Source: Alphaproteobacteria bacterium (GTDB lineage Bacteria > Pseudomonadota > Alphaproteobacteria > Rhizobiales > Rhizobiaceae). From it: a stretch of 64,000 bases of DNA. Under the pieces are notes generated by a model, which did no database searches, was not told the DNA's origin, and was given only the letters and a program-made list of their open reading frames with translations. Both the position numbers and the translations under genes were made by a program. The stretch spans positions 248,001-312,000 of the forward strand of contig JAHJHT010000008.1 in the NCBI GenBank assembly GCA_018823835.1, read 5' to 3'. Of the stretch, positions 28,645 through 37,228 are shown piece after piece; position 1 is the stretch's first letter; each line of letters begins with the position of its first letter.

Positions 28645-29688
28645 ATGTTGAAACGCAGGCAATTCCTGGCCACGGCGGCCGCTGCGCTTGCCTCGCCTAT
28701 GGTTCTGAAGCGCGCCAACGCGCAGGAGCCGGAAGTCACACTGAAGCTGCACCACTTTCTCGGCCCCAAGGCGCCGGCACACAGCAAGATGCTGCAGCCG
28801 TGGGCCGAAGCCATCCAGAACGACTCCGGCGGTCGCATCAAGATCGAGCTCTACCCCTCGATGTCGCTTGGTGGCGCGCCGCCCCAGCTGTTTCGTCAGG
28901 TTGCCGATGGCGTCGTCGACATCGTCTGGACGGTGAATGGCTACACGGCCGGCTTGTTTCCGCGTTCCGAGATTTTCGAGCTGCCGACCGTCTATACCAA
29001 CGACATTGCGGCGACGAACCTCGCCATGCGCGATCTTTTCGACAGTCATCTCGCCGAAGAGTACAAGGATGTGCACGTCCTGTTCCTGCATGTTCATGCC
29101 GGTCAGGCAATCCAGATGGCAAACGAACTGGTGCGCTCGCCGGACGACACCAAGGGCAAGAAGCTGCGTGTGCCTGGGCCGACCGGCAATGCCGTCGTCG
29201 AGGCTATGGGTGCGACGCCGGTCACCATGCCGGTTCCCGACCTGCCGCAGGCTCTGAGCACCAATGCCGTCGATGGCGCGCTCATTCCTTGGGAGATCAT
29301 TCCGGCGCTTCAGCTCCAGGAAACGACCAAGTACCAGATCGAGGGGCCGAATATGAACCGCTTCGGCACCACGACCTTTCAGGTGTCGATGAACAAGGCT
29401 CGTTGGGAATCGCTTCCGGACGATCTGAAGGCGATCTTCGACAAGCACAGCGGCGAGGACTGGCTGAAGGAAATTGCTGGAATATGGCGCGCGGCCGACG
29501 ATCACGGCATCAAGGTTGCCGTCGAGGGCGGCAATGAACACGTCGTCCTGACTCAGCCTGAGATGGACGCCTTCAACACTGCGCTAGCGCCCGTCGTCGA
29601 CCAATGGGTGAGCGAGCACGCCGGTGCCTTCGATTCGCAAGCGCTGGCCGATGCCGCACGCAAGGCGATCGCGGCTCGCCAGAGTTGA
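28645..29688 (+). CDS. TRAP transporter solute-binding protein (DctP family)
   Basis: The 347-residue protein begins with a twin-arginine-like or Sec signal (KRRQFLATAAAALAS to RANAQ, about 1-26). The mature part has the DctP fold: KLHHFLGPKAPAHSKML, AMGATPVTMPVPDLPQALSTNAVDGAL near 195-220, with the conserved arginine in LRVPGP that usually binds a carboxylate. GGAGGAG at 28633-28639 fixes the start. It should bind an organic acid in the periplasm and pass it to the two membrane subunits. Nearby pob and pca genes suggest an aromatic acid. Confidence 0.92.
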   Translation: MLKRRQFLATAAAALASPMVLKRANAQEPEVTLKLHHFLGPKAPAHSKMLQPWAEAIQNDSGGRIKIELYPSMSLGGAPPQLFRQVADGVVDIVWTVNGYTAGLFPRSEIFELPTVYTNDIAATNLAMRDLFDSHLAEEYKDVHVLFLHVHAGQAIQMANELVRSPDDTKGKKLRVPGPTGNAVVEAMGATPVTMPVPDLPQALSTNAVDGALIPWEIIPALQLQETTKYQIEGPNMNRFGTTTFQVSMNKARWESLPDDLKAIFDKHSGEDWLKEIAGIWRAADDHGIKVAVEGGNEHVVLTQPEMDAFNTALAPVVDQWVSEHAGAFDSQALADAARKAIAARQS

Positions 29689-30272
29689 GCGACCATAACC
29701 GATCCGGGGAAGGGGGCCGCGGGCTCCCTTCCTCACCGCCACGGCCGGCATGGCTTGCCGCAATCGCGGCAATCATCCGCTACTGGGCGCTGCTTGGCGG
29801 CCTGCTGACACTGACGCTGTCCGTGATGACGGCGCTCAGCGCCTTGTCCAATCTGTTTCTCGGCCGGCCTTTTTCCGCGGACCACGAACTGGTGAAGCAC
29901 TTCATAGCGGTCGCCATCTTCACCTTCCTTCCCTATTGCCAACTGACCGGGTCGAACGTCACCGTCGACATCTTCACCGAAGGCATGAGCGAAACGCGCA
30001 AGCTGGCCATGGCCGCATGCTCGTCGCTGTTTGCCATTGCCTTTTCGATCGTGCTGTTCATCCAGATGTATGCCGGCCTGTTCAGCTATATTCGCTACCG
30101 CGAAGTCACTCCGGTGCTGAAGCTGCCGCTGTGGACGGCGTTTCCGCCAATACTCGTATCGCTGCTGCTGTTGTTTGCGGCAGCATGCATAACCTTCGCG
30201 GACAGCTGGCGCGGCATGCCGCCAGCGCTGCGCGGCGCCCGGTCGGCGCCATCCGATTCCAAGGCGGGATAG
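29685..30272 (+). CDS. TRAP transporter small permease (DctQ family)
   Basis: The 195-residue protein has a polar N-terminus, then four transmembrane helices (about 33-60, 70-90, 108-132, 152-175). The start is a TTG at 29685 overlapping the binding-protein stop (TTGA). No ATG lies in frame before the first helix. SNVTVDIFTEGMSETRK in the middle loop fits DctQ. It forms the transporter with the large subunit that begins 4 bp later. Confidence 0.85.
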   Translation: MSDHNRSGEGGRGLPSSPPRPAWLAAIAAIIRYWALLGGLLTLTLSVMTALSALSNLFLGRPFSADHELVKHFIAVAIFTFLPYCQLTGSNVTVDIFTEGMSETRKLAMAACSSLFAIAFSIVLFIQMYAGLFSYIRYREVTPVLKLPLWTAFPPILVSLLLLFAAACITFADSWRGMPPALRGARSAPSDSKAG

Positions 30273-30276
30273 CGGC

Positions 30277-31602
30277 ATGCTGGACAGTTTCCTGATCGGC
30301 ATCCTCGGGCTGCTTGGGCTGCTGGCGTTGATCGCGGTCCGGGTGCCGATCGCCTACACCATGATCCTGATCGGCATTGTCGGGATCAGCCTGCAGTCCG
30401 GCCCCTTCATCGTCCTGAACCAGCTGAAGGATCTGGCTTACGCCCAGTTTTCCAACTACGACCTGTCTGTCCTGCCGATGTTCATCCTGATGGGCGGGCT
30501 GGCATCGCGCTGCGGCCTGTCCGCCGATCTGTTCCGCGGTGCCAACGCATGGCTTGGCCAGTTCCGTGGCGGCGTGGCGATGGCGGCGGTGGCAGCATGC
30601 GCCGGTTTCGGTGCGGTATCCGGGTCTTCAACGGCCACCGCATCCACCATGGGGCAGGTCGCCCTGCCTGAACTGCGCAAGTACAAGTACTCGCCTGCGC
30701 TGTCGACCGGAACGATCGCGGCCGGCGGCACCCTTGGCATCCTCATCCCGCCCTCGGTGGTGCTGATCGTCTATGCCATCATCGTCGAGGCCAATGTCGT
30801 CACCATGTTCGCCGCGGCACTTCTGCCCGGCATCCTGGCGATGCTTCTGTTCATCCTCGCCGTCGCGCTCTATGTGCGCCTGGTGCCGGGCTCCGGGCCG
30901 CAGGGTGCGGCTGTTTCCGCGAGCGAGCTTGGTGCGGCAACGGTGGCCGTGATCCCCGTCTTCATCATCTTCGGGGTGGTCATCGGCGGCATCTACGCAG
31001 GCATCTACAGCCCGACGGCCGCAGCCGCGATCGGCGTCTTTCTCGTCGTCCTCTATGGCTTTGGAAGGCGGCGACTGTCGTTGGCGGGCCTTGTCGATGC
31101 GTTGCTCGAGACCGCGCGCACCAGCGGCATGATCTTTCTGATCCTGCTCGGCGCGGAGCTCCTCAAGATTTTCATGTCGCGCGCCGGTGTCCCGCAGGCG
31201 GCGGCCGAGATGCTGCAGGGCAGCGGATTGGCCCCGATGGTCATCATGGTCCTGATCATCGTCATTTTCCTGGTTCTGGGCTGCCTGATGGACAGCCTTT
31301 CCATGGTCATTCTGGCAATCCCGTTTTTCTGGCCGGTCGTGGCCGGGCTCGATTTCGGCCTCTCTCCCGCCGAGCTCAAGATCTGGTTCGGCATCATCAT
31401 CCTTGTGGTTGTGGAGGTGGGGCTGATAACGCCGCCTGTCGGGCTCAACGTGTTCATCATCAATCAGCAGGCGAGCGACATCCCGATGCGAGAGACTTTC
31501 AAGGGGGTGATGCCCTTCCTTGGCATGGAATTGTTCCGCGTCACGCTGCTCGTCGCCTTTCCCGTCATCACGCTGTTCCTGCCGAGGCTCTTGCAGGGAT
31601 GA
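30277..31602 (+). CDS. TRAP transporter large permease (DctM family)
   Basis: The 441-residue integral membrane protein has about 12 hydrophobic helices. FAALSGSSTATAS-like (read as GAVSGSSTATASTMGQVALPEL near 110-131), GGTLGILIPPSVVLIVY near 148-164, and the C-terminal ITPPVGLNVFIINQ near 390 are hallmark DctM segments lining the sodium-coupled path. It overlaps the downstream ThDP enzyme by 4 bp, so that enzyme is probably made together with the transporter. Confidence 0.93.
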   Translation: MLDSFLIGILGLLGLLALIAVRVPIAYTMILIGIVGISLQSGPFIVLNQLKDLAYAQFSNYDLSVLPMFILMGGLASRCGLSADLFRGANAWLGQFRGGVAMAAVAACAGFGAVSGSSTATASTMGQVALPELRKYKYSPALSTGTIAAGGTLGILIPPSVVLIVYAIIVEANVVTMFAAALLPGILAMLLFILAVALYVRLVPGSGPQGAAVSASELGAATVAVIPVFIIFGVVIGGIYAGIYSPTAAAAIGVFLVVLYGFGRRRLSLAGLVDALLETARTSGMIFLILLGAELLKIFMSRAGVPQAAAEMLQGSGLAPMVIMVLIIVIFLVLGCLMDSLSMVILAIPFFWPVVAGLDFGLSPAELKIWFGIIILVVVEVGLITPPVGLNVFIINQQASDIPMRETFKGVMPFLGMELFRVTLLVAFPVITLFLPRLLQG

Positions 31603-33335
31603 CGGCGCGAGCGGACAAGATGATGGGCATGGCCAAGTCGGGCACGCTGACGGCCGGCGGCGCGCTGCTGGCGCGCCTGAAGGCGTTGGGTGTCGACTAC
31701 ATATTCGCCAATTCCGGTACGGATTTTCCACCGATAATCGAGGGGCTTGCGGAGGCGGCGGCGAAGGACATTGCGCTTCCCGAGGCGCTCGTCATGCCAC
31801 ATGAAGGTGCCGCCATGGGGATGGCGCATGGCTACTATCTCGCGACCGGCAAGTCGCAGGTCGTCATGGCGCATACCAATGTCGGTCTCGCCAACTGCGC
31901 CATCGGCGCCATCAACGCGGCCGTCGAGCATATTCCCATCATGCTATTTTCCGGCCGCACGCCAGTCACCGAAAAGGACCGCTTCGGCGCCCGCACCGTA
32001 CCGATCGGCTGGGGGCAGGAGATGCGCGACCAGGCCGCGCTGGTGCGGGAGGCCTGCAAGTGGGATTACGAGATGCGCTTTCCCGAGCAGGCGCTCGACA
32101 TCGCCGACCGTGCCTACGCCATCGCCAATTCGACGCCGCGCGGGCCGGTCTATGTTAGCCTGCCGCGCGAGGTGCTGTGCGAGCCGGCGCCGTCGGCGGG
32201 GCTTTCCGCGCCGCTGTCCATGCAGCCTGCCGTCGCGGCTCCGGGCGAAGCGCAGATCCGCGAGGCCGCCGCAATCCTGGCCAGGGCCAGGAATCCCGTG
32301 ATCTTCGCGCAGCATGGCGCGGGCAGTCAGGAAGCGTTTCGGGCGCTGGGCGAATTGGCCGAGGATTGGGGTATTCCGGTCTGCCAGTATTGGGCCCTTC
32401 AACTGGCACTTCCGACCGATCATCCGATGGCTGCGGAGAACAACCCGGCTCCTCTCATCGAGGCGGCGGACGCGATCCTGGTCATCGACGCGCTGGCGCC
32501 GTGGGCGCCCGATACGCACCGGCCATCGGACGGTTGCACGATCATCCAGATGAGCCAGGATCCGCTGGCGGCGCGCACGCCGGTCCGCAATTTCCGCTCC
32601 GACCTCTCGATCGTCTGCGAACCGGCGCAGGGCATTCCGGCGCTCGCCCGGGCAATGCAGGAACTGGCCGTCGGACGCGAGCAGGGACTGACGGAGCGCC
32701 GTGGTTCTGTAGCCGCACGAAACGCGGAATCGCGGCGGAAGATCCGCGCTGCGGCGGAGGCCGGTCGCGATGGCGTGATGACCAAGGACTGGGTCAGCCT
32801 CTGCGTCTCCAGGGCGATCGAAGGGCGGGGCGCCGCAGTGCTATCGGAACTCGGCTGCCCGATGGCTCCCATGTCGCTGTCCGAACACGGTTCCTGGTTC
32901 CAGGAGCCGCATGCCGGCGGTCTCGGATGGTCCTTTCCGGCAGCGCTCGGCATGCAGCTTGCCGACCGGAAGCGGCTGGTCGTGGCGACGATGGGCGACG
33001 GGTCCTACATGTTCTCCAACCCTGTAGCCTGCCACCAGATTGCCGAGGCGCTCGGATTGCCCGTGCTGGTCGTCATTCTCAACAATTCGGAATGGGGTGC
33101 GGTGCGCCAGTCGGTGCTCGGCATCTATCCCGACGGCTATGCCGCGCGCACGAATGTGATGCCGCTGACCGCATTGTCGCCGACGCCCGATTTCACCAAG
33201 GTTGCCGAGGCAAGTCGCGCCTGGGCCCGCAAGGTCACGCTCGGCGCCGATCTGCCTGCCGTGCTCGAGGCAGCGCTGGAGCACATCCAGACCAAGGGCA
33301 CGCTGGCACTGCTCGACGTCACGGTGCGCCCCTGA
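31599..33335 (+). CDS. Thiamine-diphosphate-dependent enzyme (benzoylformate decarboxylase / acetolactate synthase superfamily)
   Basis: The 578-residue protein has three domains: an N-terminal PYR domain with the activating glutamate E69 in MPHEGAAMG, a central TPP_M domain, and a C-terminal PP domain with the ThDP motif GDGSYMF (about 466-472) through NN near 495. There is no FAD-specific pattern I can confirm, so a decarboxylase or lyase is as likely as an acetolactate synthase. It is coupled to the TRAP permease by a 4 bp overlap. Its substrate is presumably the imported acid, possibly a 2-oxo acid. Confidence 0.82.
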   Translation: MTARADKMMGMAKSGTLTAGGALLARLKALGVDYIFANSGTDFPPIIEGLAEAAAKDIALPEALVMPHEGAAMGMAHGYYLATGKSQVVMAHTNVGLANCAIGAINAAVEHIPIMLFSGRTPVTEKDRFGARTVPIGWGQEMRDQAALVREACKWDYEMRFPEQALDIADRAYAIANSTPRGPVYVSLPREVLCEPAPSAGLSAPLSMQPAVAAPGEAQIREAAAILARARNPVIFAQHGAGSQEAFRALGELAEDWGIPVCQYWALQLALPTDHPMAAENNPAPLIEAADAILVIDALAPWAPDTHRPSDGCTIIQMSQDPLAARTPVRNFRSDLSIVCEPAQGIPALARAMQELAVGREQGLTERRGSVAARNAESRRKIRAAAEAGRDGVMTKDWVSLCVSRAIEGRGAAVLSELGCPMAPMSLSEHGSWFQEPHAGGLGWSFPAALGMQLADRKRLVVATMGDGSYMFSNPVACHQIAEALGLPVLVVILNNSEWGAVRQSVLGIYPDGYAARTNVMPLTALSPTPDFTKVAEASRAWARKVTLGADLPAVLEAALEHIQTKGTLALLDVTVRP

Positions 33336-33378
33336 ACTGCCGATTGTCGCGTCGTCGCTCGGCCCGCCTTGCCGCGGA

Positions 33379-34173
33379 TCAAGGTGAGACGAACGCCTCG
33401 ATCTTCCGCGCCGCCTCTGTCAGCTTCGGCAGGATCTCGCGCCTCATGTCGTCAGACGAAAAACGCGCCGATTGGGTGGAAACATTGATCGCGGCGATGA
33501 TCCTTCCCATCCGGTCGCGCACCGGCACTGCGATCGACCGGAGGCCGATTTCCAGTTCCTCATCAACGATGGCAAAACCGTCGCGCGAAGCTTCCCCGAT
33601 CCGTCCCGCAAGTTCCTGTCGGTTGATGATGCTTTTCGGAGTGCGGCGCTCGATGGTCGCGGAATCCAGAAAGCGCTTCAACTCGGCGGGCGACAGGTCG
33701 GACAGCAGGACCCGCCCCATCGAGGTGCACCATGCCGGCAGCCTCGTGCCAACCGTCAGCGCAACGCTGAGGATGCGACGCCCGGGCACGCGCGCGACAT
33801 AAACCACGTCCGCGCCCGACAGCACCGCCGCCGAGCAGGATTCGTTGAGTTCCGAGGCCACCGCGCGCATGAAGGGATCAGCGTGCGTCCACAGCGGTGC
33901 CCCCTGCAGCCACGTCCGAGCTACTCCCAGCAGCTTTGGCGACAGCGAGAAGAGCCGTCCGCTTTGCGTCGCGTAGCCGCTGGCGCAGAGCGTAAGCAGG
34001 AAGCGACGCGCGCCGGCACGGGTTAGGCCCGCTTCCTCGGCCATGGCGGTCAGCGTCATCCCGGCCGGATGAAGTGCCAGGATCTCCATCACCGCTAGGC
34101 CCTTGTCGAGGGATCCGACACGGTCGCGCATTGCGCTCCGTCCGCCGGTATCGACTTCCCGCCCTGTCGTCAT
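33379..34173 (-). CDS. IclR-family regulator, probable PcaR/PobR-type activator
   Basis: The 264-residue protein has an N-terminal helix-turn-helix (about 17-75; GMTLTAMAEEAGLTRAGARRFLLTL) and a C-terminal IclR effector domain (about 90-260) including TSMGRVLLSDLSPAELK and DEELEIGLRSIAVPV. PcaR and PobR regulators of aromatic degradation have this form and size. It is divergent from pcaIJF, with a 15-base palindrome in the 84 bp between the start codons. It probably senses 3-oxoadipate or a related intermediate and activates pca genes. Confidence 0.88.
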   Translation of the reverse strand: MTTGREVDTGGRSAMRDRVGSLDKGLAVMEILALHPAGMTLTAMAEEAGLTRAGARRFLLTLCASGYATQSGRLFSLSPKLLGVARTWLQGAPLWTHADPFMRAVASELNESCSAAVLSGADVVYVARVPGRRILSVALTVGTRLPAWCTSMGRVLLSDLSPAELKRFLDSATIERRTPKSIINRQELAGRIGEASRDGFAIVDEELEIGLRSIAVPVRDRMGRIIAAINVSTQSARFSSDDMRREILPKLTEAARKIEAFVSP

Positions 34174-34224
34174 CTTGACTCCGCCGCTGTCCGCAACCTA
34201 CAAAGTATCGCATGTAGAACATAA

Positions 34225-34239
34225 GTTCGCAATGCGAAC
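34225..34239. promoter_or_regulatory. 15-base palindrome between the IclR gene and pcaI, probable PcaR operator
   Basis: GTTCGCA-A-TGCGAAC is a perfect inverted repeat of two 7-base arms around one central base. It lies 19 bp before the pcaI start and 52 bp from the divergent IclR start. From memory it resembles the 15-base PcaR site of Pseudomonas putida (GTTCG..AATCGCAC type). It would suit autoregulation and pcaIJF control. Confidence 0.6.
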
Positions 34240-34257
34240 ATATTGCGGAGCGATGCG

Positions 34258-35115
34258 ATGGCCATGTTCATGCCGCTTGCCCAGGCGGTGTCGGAAAATC
34301 TCAAGAATGGCGACAGCGCGGCCTTCGAGGGGTTCACTCACCTCATCCCCACAGCTGCCGCGCATGAAGCGATCCGCCAGGGCTTCCGCGATCTCACGCT
34401 GATCCGCATGACGCCCGACTTGATCTACGATCAGATGATCGGCATGGGGATGGTCAGGAAGATGGTCTTCTCCTATGTCGGCAATCCCGGTGTCGGGCTG
34501 CTGCGCCGCGCGCGCGACGCCATCGAGAACGGCTATCCGCGCGACCTGGAAATCGAGGAGCACAGCCACGCCGGCATGGCCAATGCCTACGAGGCGGGGG
34601 CGGCGGGGCTGCCGTTCGCGGCCTTCCGCGGCTATCTCGGCGCCGAATTGGCGCGCGTCACGCCGACGATCAAGAGTGTGACGTGTCCGTTCACCGGCGA
34701 GGTCCTCGCCGCTGTTCCGGCACTACGCCCCGACGTGTCCTTCATCCATGCGCAAAAGGCCGACCGGAAGGGTAATGTGCTGGTTGAAGGCATCGTTGGC
34801 GTACAGAAGGAAGCGGTTCTGGCCGCAAAGCGCGCCGTGGTGACGGTCGAGGAGGTTGTCGACGATTTCGACGACCTGCACCCCAATCTCTGCGTGCTTC
34901 CGTCCTGGACGATCACGGCGATCGCCGTGGTGCCTGGCGGCGCGCATCCGTCCTATGCGCATGGCCACTATGTGCGCGACAATGCGGCCTATGTCGCCTG
35001 GGACGAGATCGCCGCGGACCGCGAGCGCTTCGCAGCCTGGATGCAGGAAAATGTGATCGAAGCCACGCCGGAAGACTTCGCCGGGCGGGTCAAGCATCTG
35101 AGGAAGGCGGCATGA
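34258..35115 (+). CDS. pcaI: 3-oxoadipate CoA-transferase, alpha subunit
   Basis: The 285-residue protein is a CoA-transferase family I alpha chain of the glutaconate/CatI type: AAFEGFTHLIPTAAAHEAIRQG at the start, then IRMTPDLIYDQMIG and SYVGNPGVGLLRRAR (about 73-87). It lacks the active-site glutamate, which is in the beta chain. I start at the ATG at 34258, which has GGAG 7 bases upstream. With pcaJ it moves CoA from succinyl-CoA to 3-oxoadipate. The same fold also fits other CoA-transferases; the pcaF neighbour supports this call. Confidence 0.87.
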   Translation: MAMFMPLAQAVSENLKNGDSAAFEGFTHLIPTAAAHEAIRQGFRDLTLIRMTPDLIYDQMIGMGMVRKMVFSYVGNPGVGLLRRARDAIENGYPRDLEIEEHSHAGMANAYEAGAAGLPFAAFRGYLGAELARVTPTIKSVTCPFTGEVLAAVPALRPDVSFIHAQKADRKGNVLVEGIVGVQKEAVLAAKRAVVTVEEVVDDFDDLHPNLCVLPSWTITAIAVVPGGAHPSYAHGHYVRDNAAYVAWDEIAADRERFAAWMQENVIEATPEDFAGRVKHLRKAA

Positions 35116-35903
35116 GCGGAAACGGAAATACTCAGGCCTTCACGCCAGGCGAAATGATGACGATTGCAGCCAGCCGTGCGCTGAAGGGCGAGGATGTCTG
35201 CTTTGTCGGCATCGGTGCGCCATCGGCCGCCTGCAACGTGGCGCGCCTGACGCATGCGCCCGACATAACGCTGATCTACGAGAGCGGAACGATCGGCACG
35301 GCGCCCGACGTCCTGCCGCTGTCGATCGGCGACGGCGAGCTCTGCGACACGGCCGTCACCACTGTCCCGGTGCCCGAGATGTTCCGCTACTGGCTGCAGG
35401 GCGGCCGCGTCTCGATCGGATTCCTGGGGGCGGCCCAGCTCGACAGGTTCGGCAACATCAACACGACCGTGATCGGCGATTACGCACATCCCAAGACACG
35501 TCTGCCCGGTGGCGGCGGCGCGCCCGAAATCGCCTCCAGCGCGGGCGAGATCTACATCACCATGGCGCAGTCGAAGCGTGGCATGGTCGACAAGATCGAC
35601 TTCTACACCTCCTTCGGTCACGGCGAGGGTGGCGACCACCGCCAGCGCCTCGGCATCACCACCGCCGGCCCGACCCTCCTGATCACCGATCTGGCGATCT
35701 GGAAGCCCGATCCTGTCACAAAGGAATTCACCGTCGTGTCGCTGCATCCCGGCGTGACGCGTCAGCAGGTAGCTGATACCTGTGGCTGGACCGTGCGCTT
35801 TGCCGAGGAACTCGCCGAGACGCCCGCGCCGACCGAGCTCGAACTCAAAACCCTTCGAGACCTGCAGGCGCGCACCAAGGCCGCGCATGCGGCCGCGAAC
35901 TGA
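35112..35903 (+). CDS. pcaJ: 3-oxoadipate CoA-transferase, beta subunit
   Basis: The 263-residue beta chain begins with FTPGEMMTIAASRALKGEDVCFVGIG. The catalytic glutamate should be in LIYESGTIG near residue 57. GFLGAAQLDRFGNINTTVIGDY (about 104-125) and RLPGGGGAPEIASSAGEIYI are typical. It overlaps pcaI by 4 bp (ATGA), consistent with equal synthesis of both chains. Residues after 220 form an acidic tail. Confidence 0.88.
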   Translation: MSGNGNTQAFTPGEMMTIAASRALKGEDVCFVGIGAPSAACNVARLTHAPDITLIYESGTIGTAPDVLPLSIGDGELCDTAVTTVPVPEMFRYWLQGGRVSIGFLGAAQLDRFGNINTTVIGDYAHPKTRLPGGGGAPEIASSAGEIYITMAQSKRGMVDKIDFYTSFGHGEGGDHRQRLGITTAGPTLLITDLAIWKPDPVTKEFTVVSLHPGVTRQQVADTCGWTVRFAEELAETPAPTELELKTLRDLQARTKAAHAAAN

Positions 35904-35922
35904 CCGGACCGGACAGCAACAC

Positions 35923-37128
35923 ATGACCGAAGCCTATATCTGCGACTATATCCGTACACCGATCGGGCGTTTCGGCGGCGCCCTGGCCTCGGTGCGACCG
36001 GACGATCTCGCCGCCATCCCCCTGAAGGCGCTCATGGAGCGCAATCCGGATGTCGATTGGGCGGCCGTCGACGACGTGGTGATGGGCTGCGCCAACCAGG
36101 CCGGCGAGGACAATCGCAACGTAGCCCGCATGGCGCTGCTTCTGGCCGGCCTGCCGCAAGGGGTGCCGGGCTCCACGGTCAACCGCCTGTGCGGCTCGGG
36201 CATGGATGCGCTGACCATCGCGGCGCGCGCTATCAAGGCGGGCGAGGCAGAGCTGATGATTGCCGGCGGCGTCGAGTCGATGAGCCGTGCGCCCTTCGTC
36301 ATGCCGAAGGCCGAGACGGCCTTTTCGCGCAATGCCGAGATCTTCGACACCACGATCGGATGGCGGTTCGTTAACCCGCTGATGAAGGCGCAATACGGCG
36401 TCGATTCCATGCCCGAGACGGGCGAAAATGTCGCCGAGGAATTTTCCGTCTCACGTGTCGACCAGGATGCCTTTGCCGTCCGCAGCCAGCAGAAGGCCGT
36501 CGCCGCGCAGGGCAATGGACGCCTGGCGCGCGAGATCACGCCGGTGACGATCCCGCAGCGCAAGGGCGAACCCGTCGCCGTCACTAAGGACGAACATCCT
36601 CGCGCCGGTACCACCATTGAGGCGTTGGCAAAGCTGCCGACGCCGTTTCGCAAGGGCGGAACCGTGACGGCCGGCAATGCCTCGGGCGTCAATGATGGCG
36701 CCGCGGCGCTGGTCGTGGCTTCCGAAGCGGCTGCGAAGAAGTACGGGCTGAGGCCGATTGCCCGCATACTCGGCGGCGCTGCCGCCGGCGTCGCGCCGCG
36801 CATCATGGGCATCGGTCCGGCGCCGGCGACCGAAAGACTTTGCGCCCGGCTCGGCCTCAAGCCGCAGGATTTCGGCATCATAGAGCTCAATGAAGCCTTC
36901 GCCTCGCAAGGGATTGCGGTCCTGCGCCGCCTCGGCATCGCTGAGGACGCCGAGCACGTCAATCCGAACGGCGGCGCGATTGCGCTCGGTCATCCTCTCG
37001 GCATGTCGGGCGCTCGCATCGCCGGCACGGCAGCGCTCGAACTGCATCACCGTGACGCGAAACTGGCGCTGGCGACCATGTGCATCGGCGTCGGTCAGGG
37101 CATATCGATCGCACTCGAACGGGTGTGA
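35923..37128 (+). CDS. pcaF: 3-oxoadipyl-CoA thiolase
   Basis: The 401-residue thiolase has its acyl-accepting cysteine C90 in VNRLCGSG, the histidine in NGGAIALGHPLGMSGAR near 362 and the second cysteine in ATMCIGVGQG near 387. The N-terminus AYICDYIRTPIGRFGGALA matches PcaF and PaaJ proteins. It splits 3-oxoadipyl-CoA to succinyl-CoA and acetyl-CoA, ending the beta-ketoadipate pathway. I start at 35923; the longer frame upstream is pcaJ shadow. It follows pcaJ by 19 bp. Confidence 0.94.
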   Translation: MTEAYICDYIRTPIGRFGGALASVRPDDLAAIPLKALMERNPDVDWAAVDDVVMGCANQAGEDNRNVARMALLLAGLPQGVPGSTVNRLCGSGMDALTIAARAIKAGEAELMIAGGVESMSRAPFVMPKAETAFSRNAEIFDTTIGWRFVNPLMKAQYGVDSMPETGENVAEEFSVSRVDQDAFAVRSQQKAVAAQGNGRLAREITPVTIPQRKGEPVAVTKDEHPRAGTTIEALAKLPTPFRKGGTVTAGNASGVNDGAAALVVASEAAAKKYGLRPIARILGGAAAGVAPRIMGIGPAPATERLCARLGLKPQDFGIIELNEAFASQGIAVLRRLGIAEDAEHVNPNGGAIALGHPLGMSGARIAGTAALELHHRDAKLALATMCIGVGQGISIALERV

Positions 37129-37228
37129 GCCATGCCGCCGCGCTCACGGCAGCGGCAGTCCAGGCCAGGCAGTCTGGAGTTTCGCGCAGCAGGTCTGCCG
37201 GATGTCGGGCATGGGACCGTCAGGAAAC

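Noticed and set aside
31599..33335. Calling the ThDP enzyme acetolactate synthase (ilvB)
   Set aside because: There is no adjacent small regulatory subunit, and its coupling to a TRAP transporter in an aromatic region argues against a branched-chain biosynthetic role.
32177..33802. Plus-strand open frame of 541 codons in another frame of the ThDP enzyme gene
   Set aside because: It is an out-of-frame read of the ThDP gene and then runs antisense into the IclR gene; no domain is visible.
37125..37147. Possible terminator after pcaF (GTGAGC with GCTCAC)
   Set aside because: The stem is only 6 bp with a long loop and no T-run, too weak to call.
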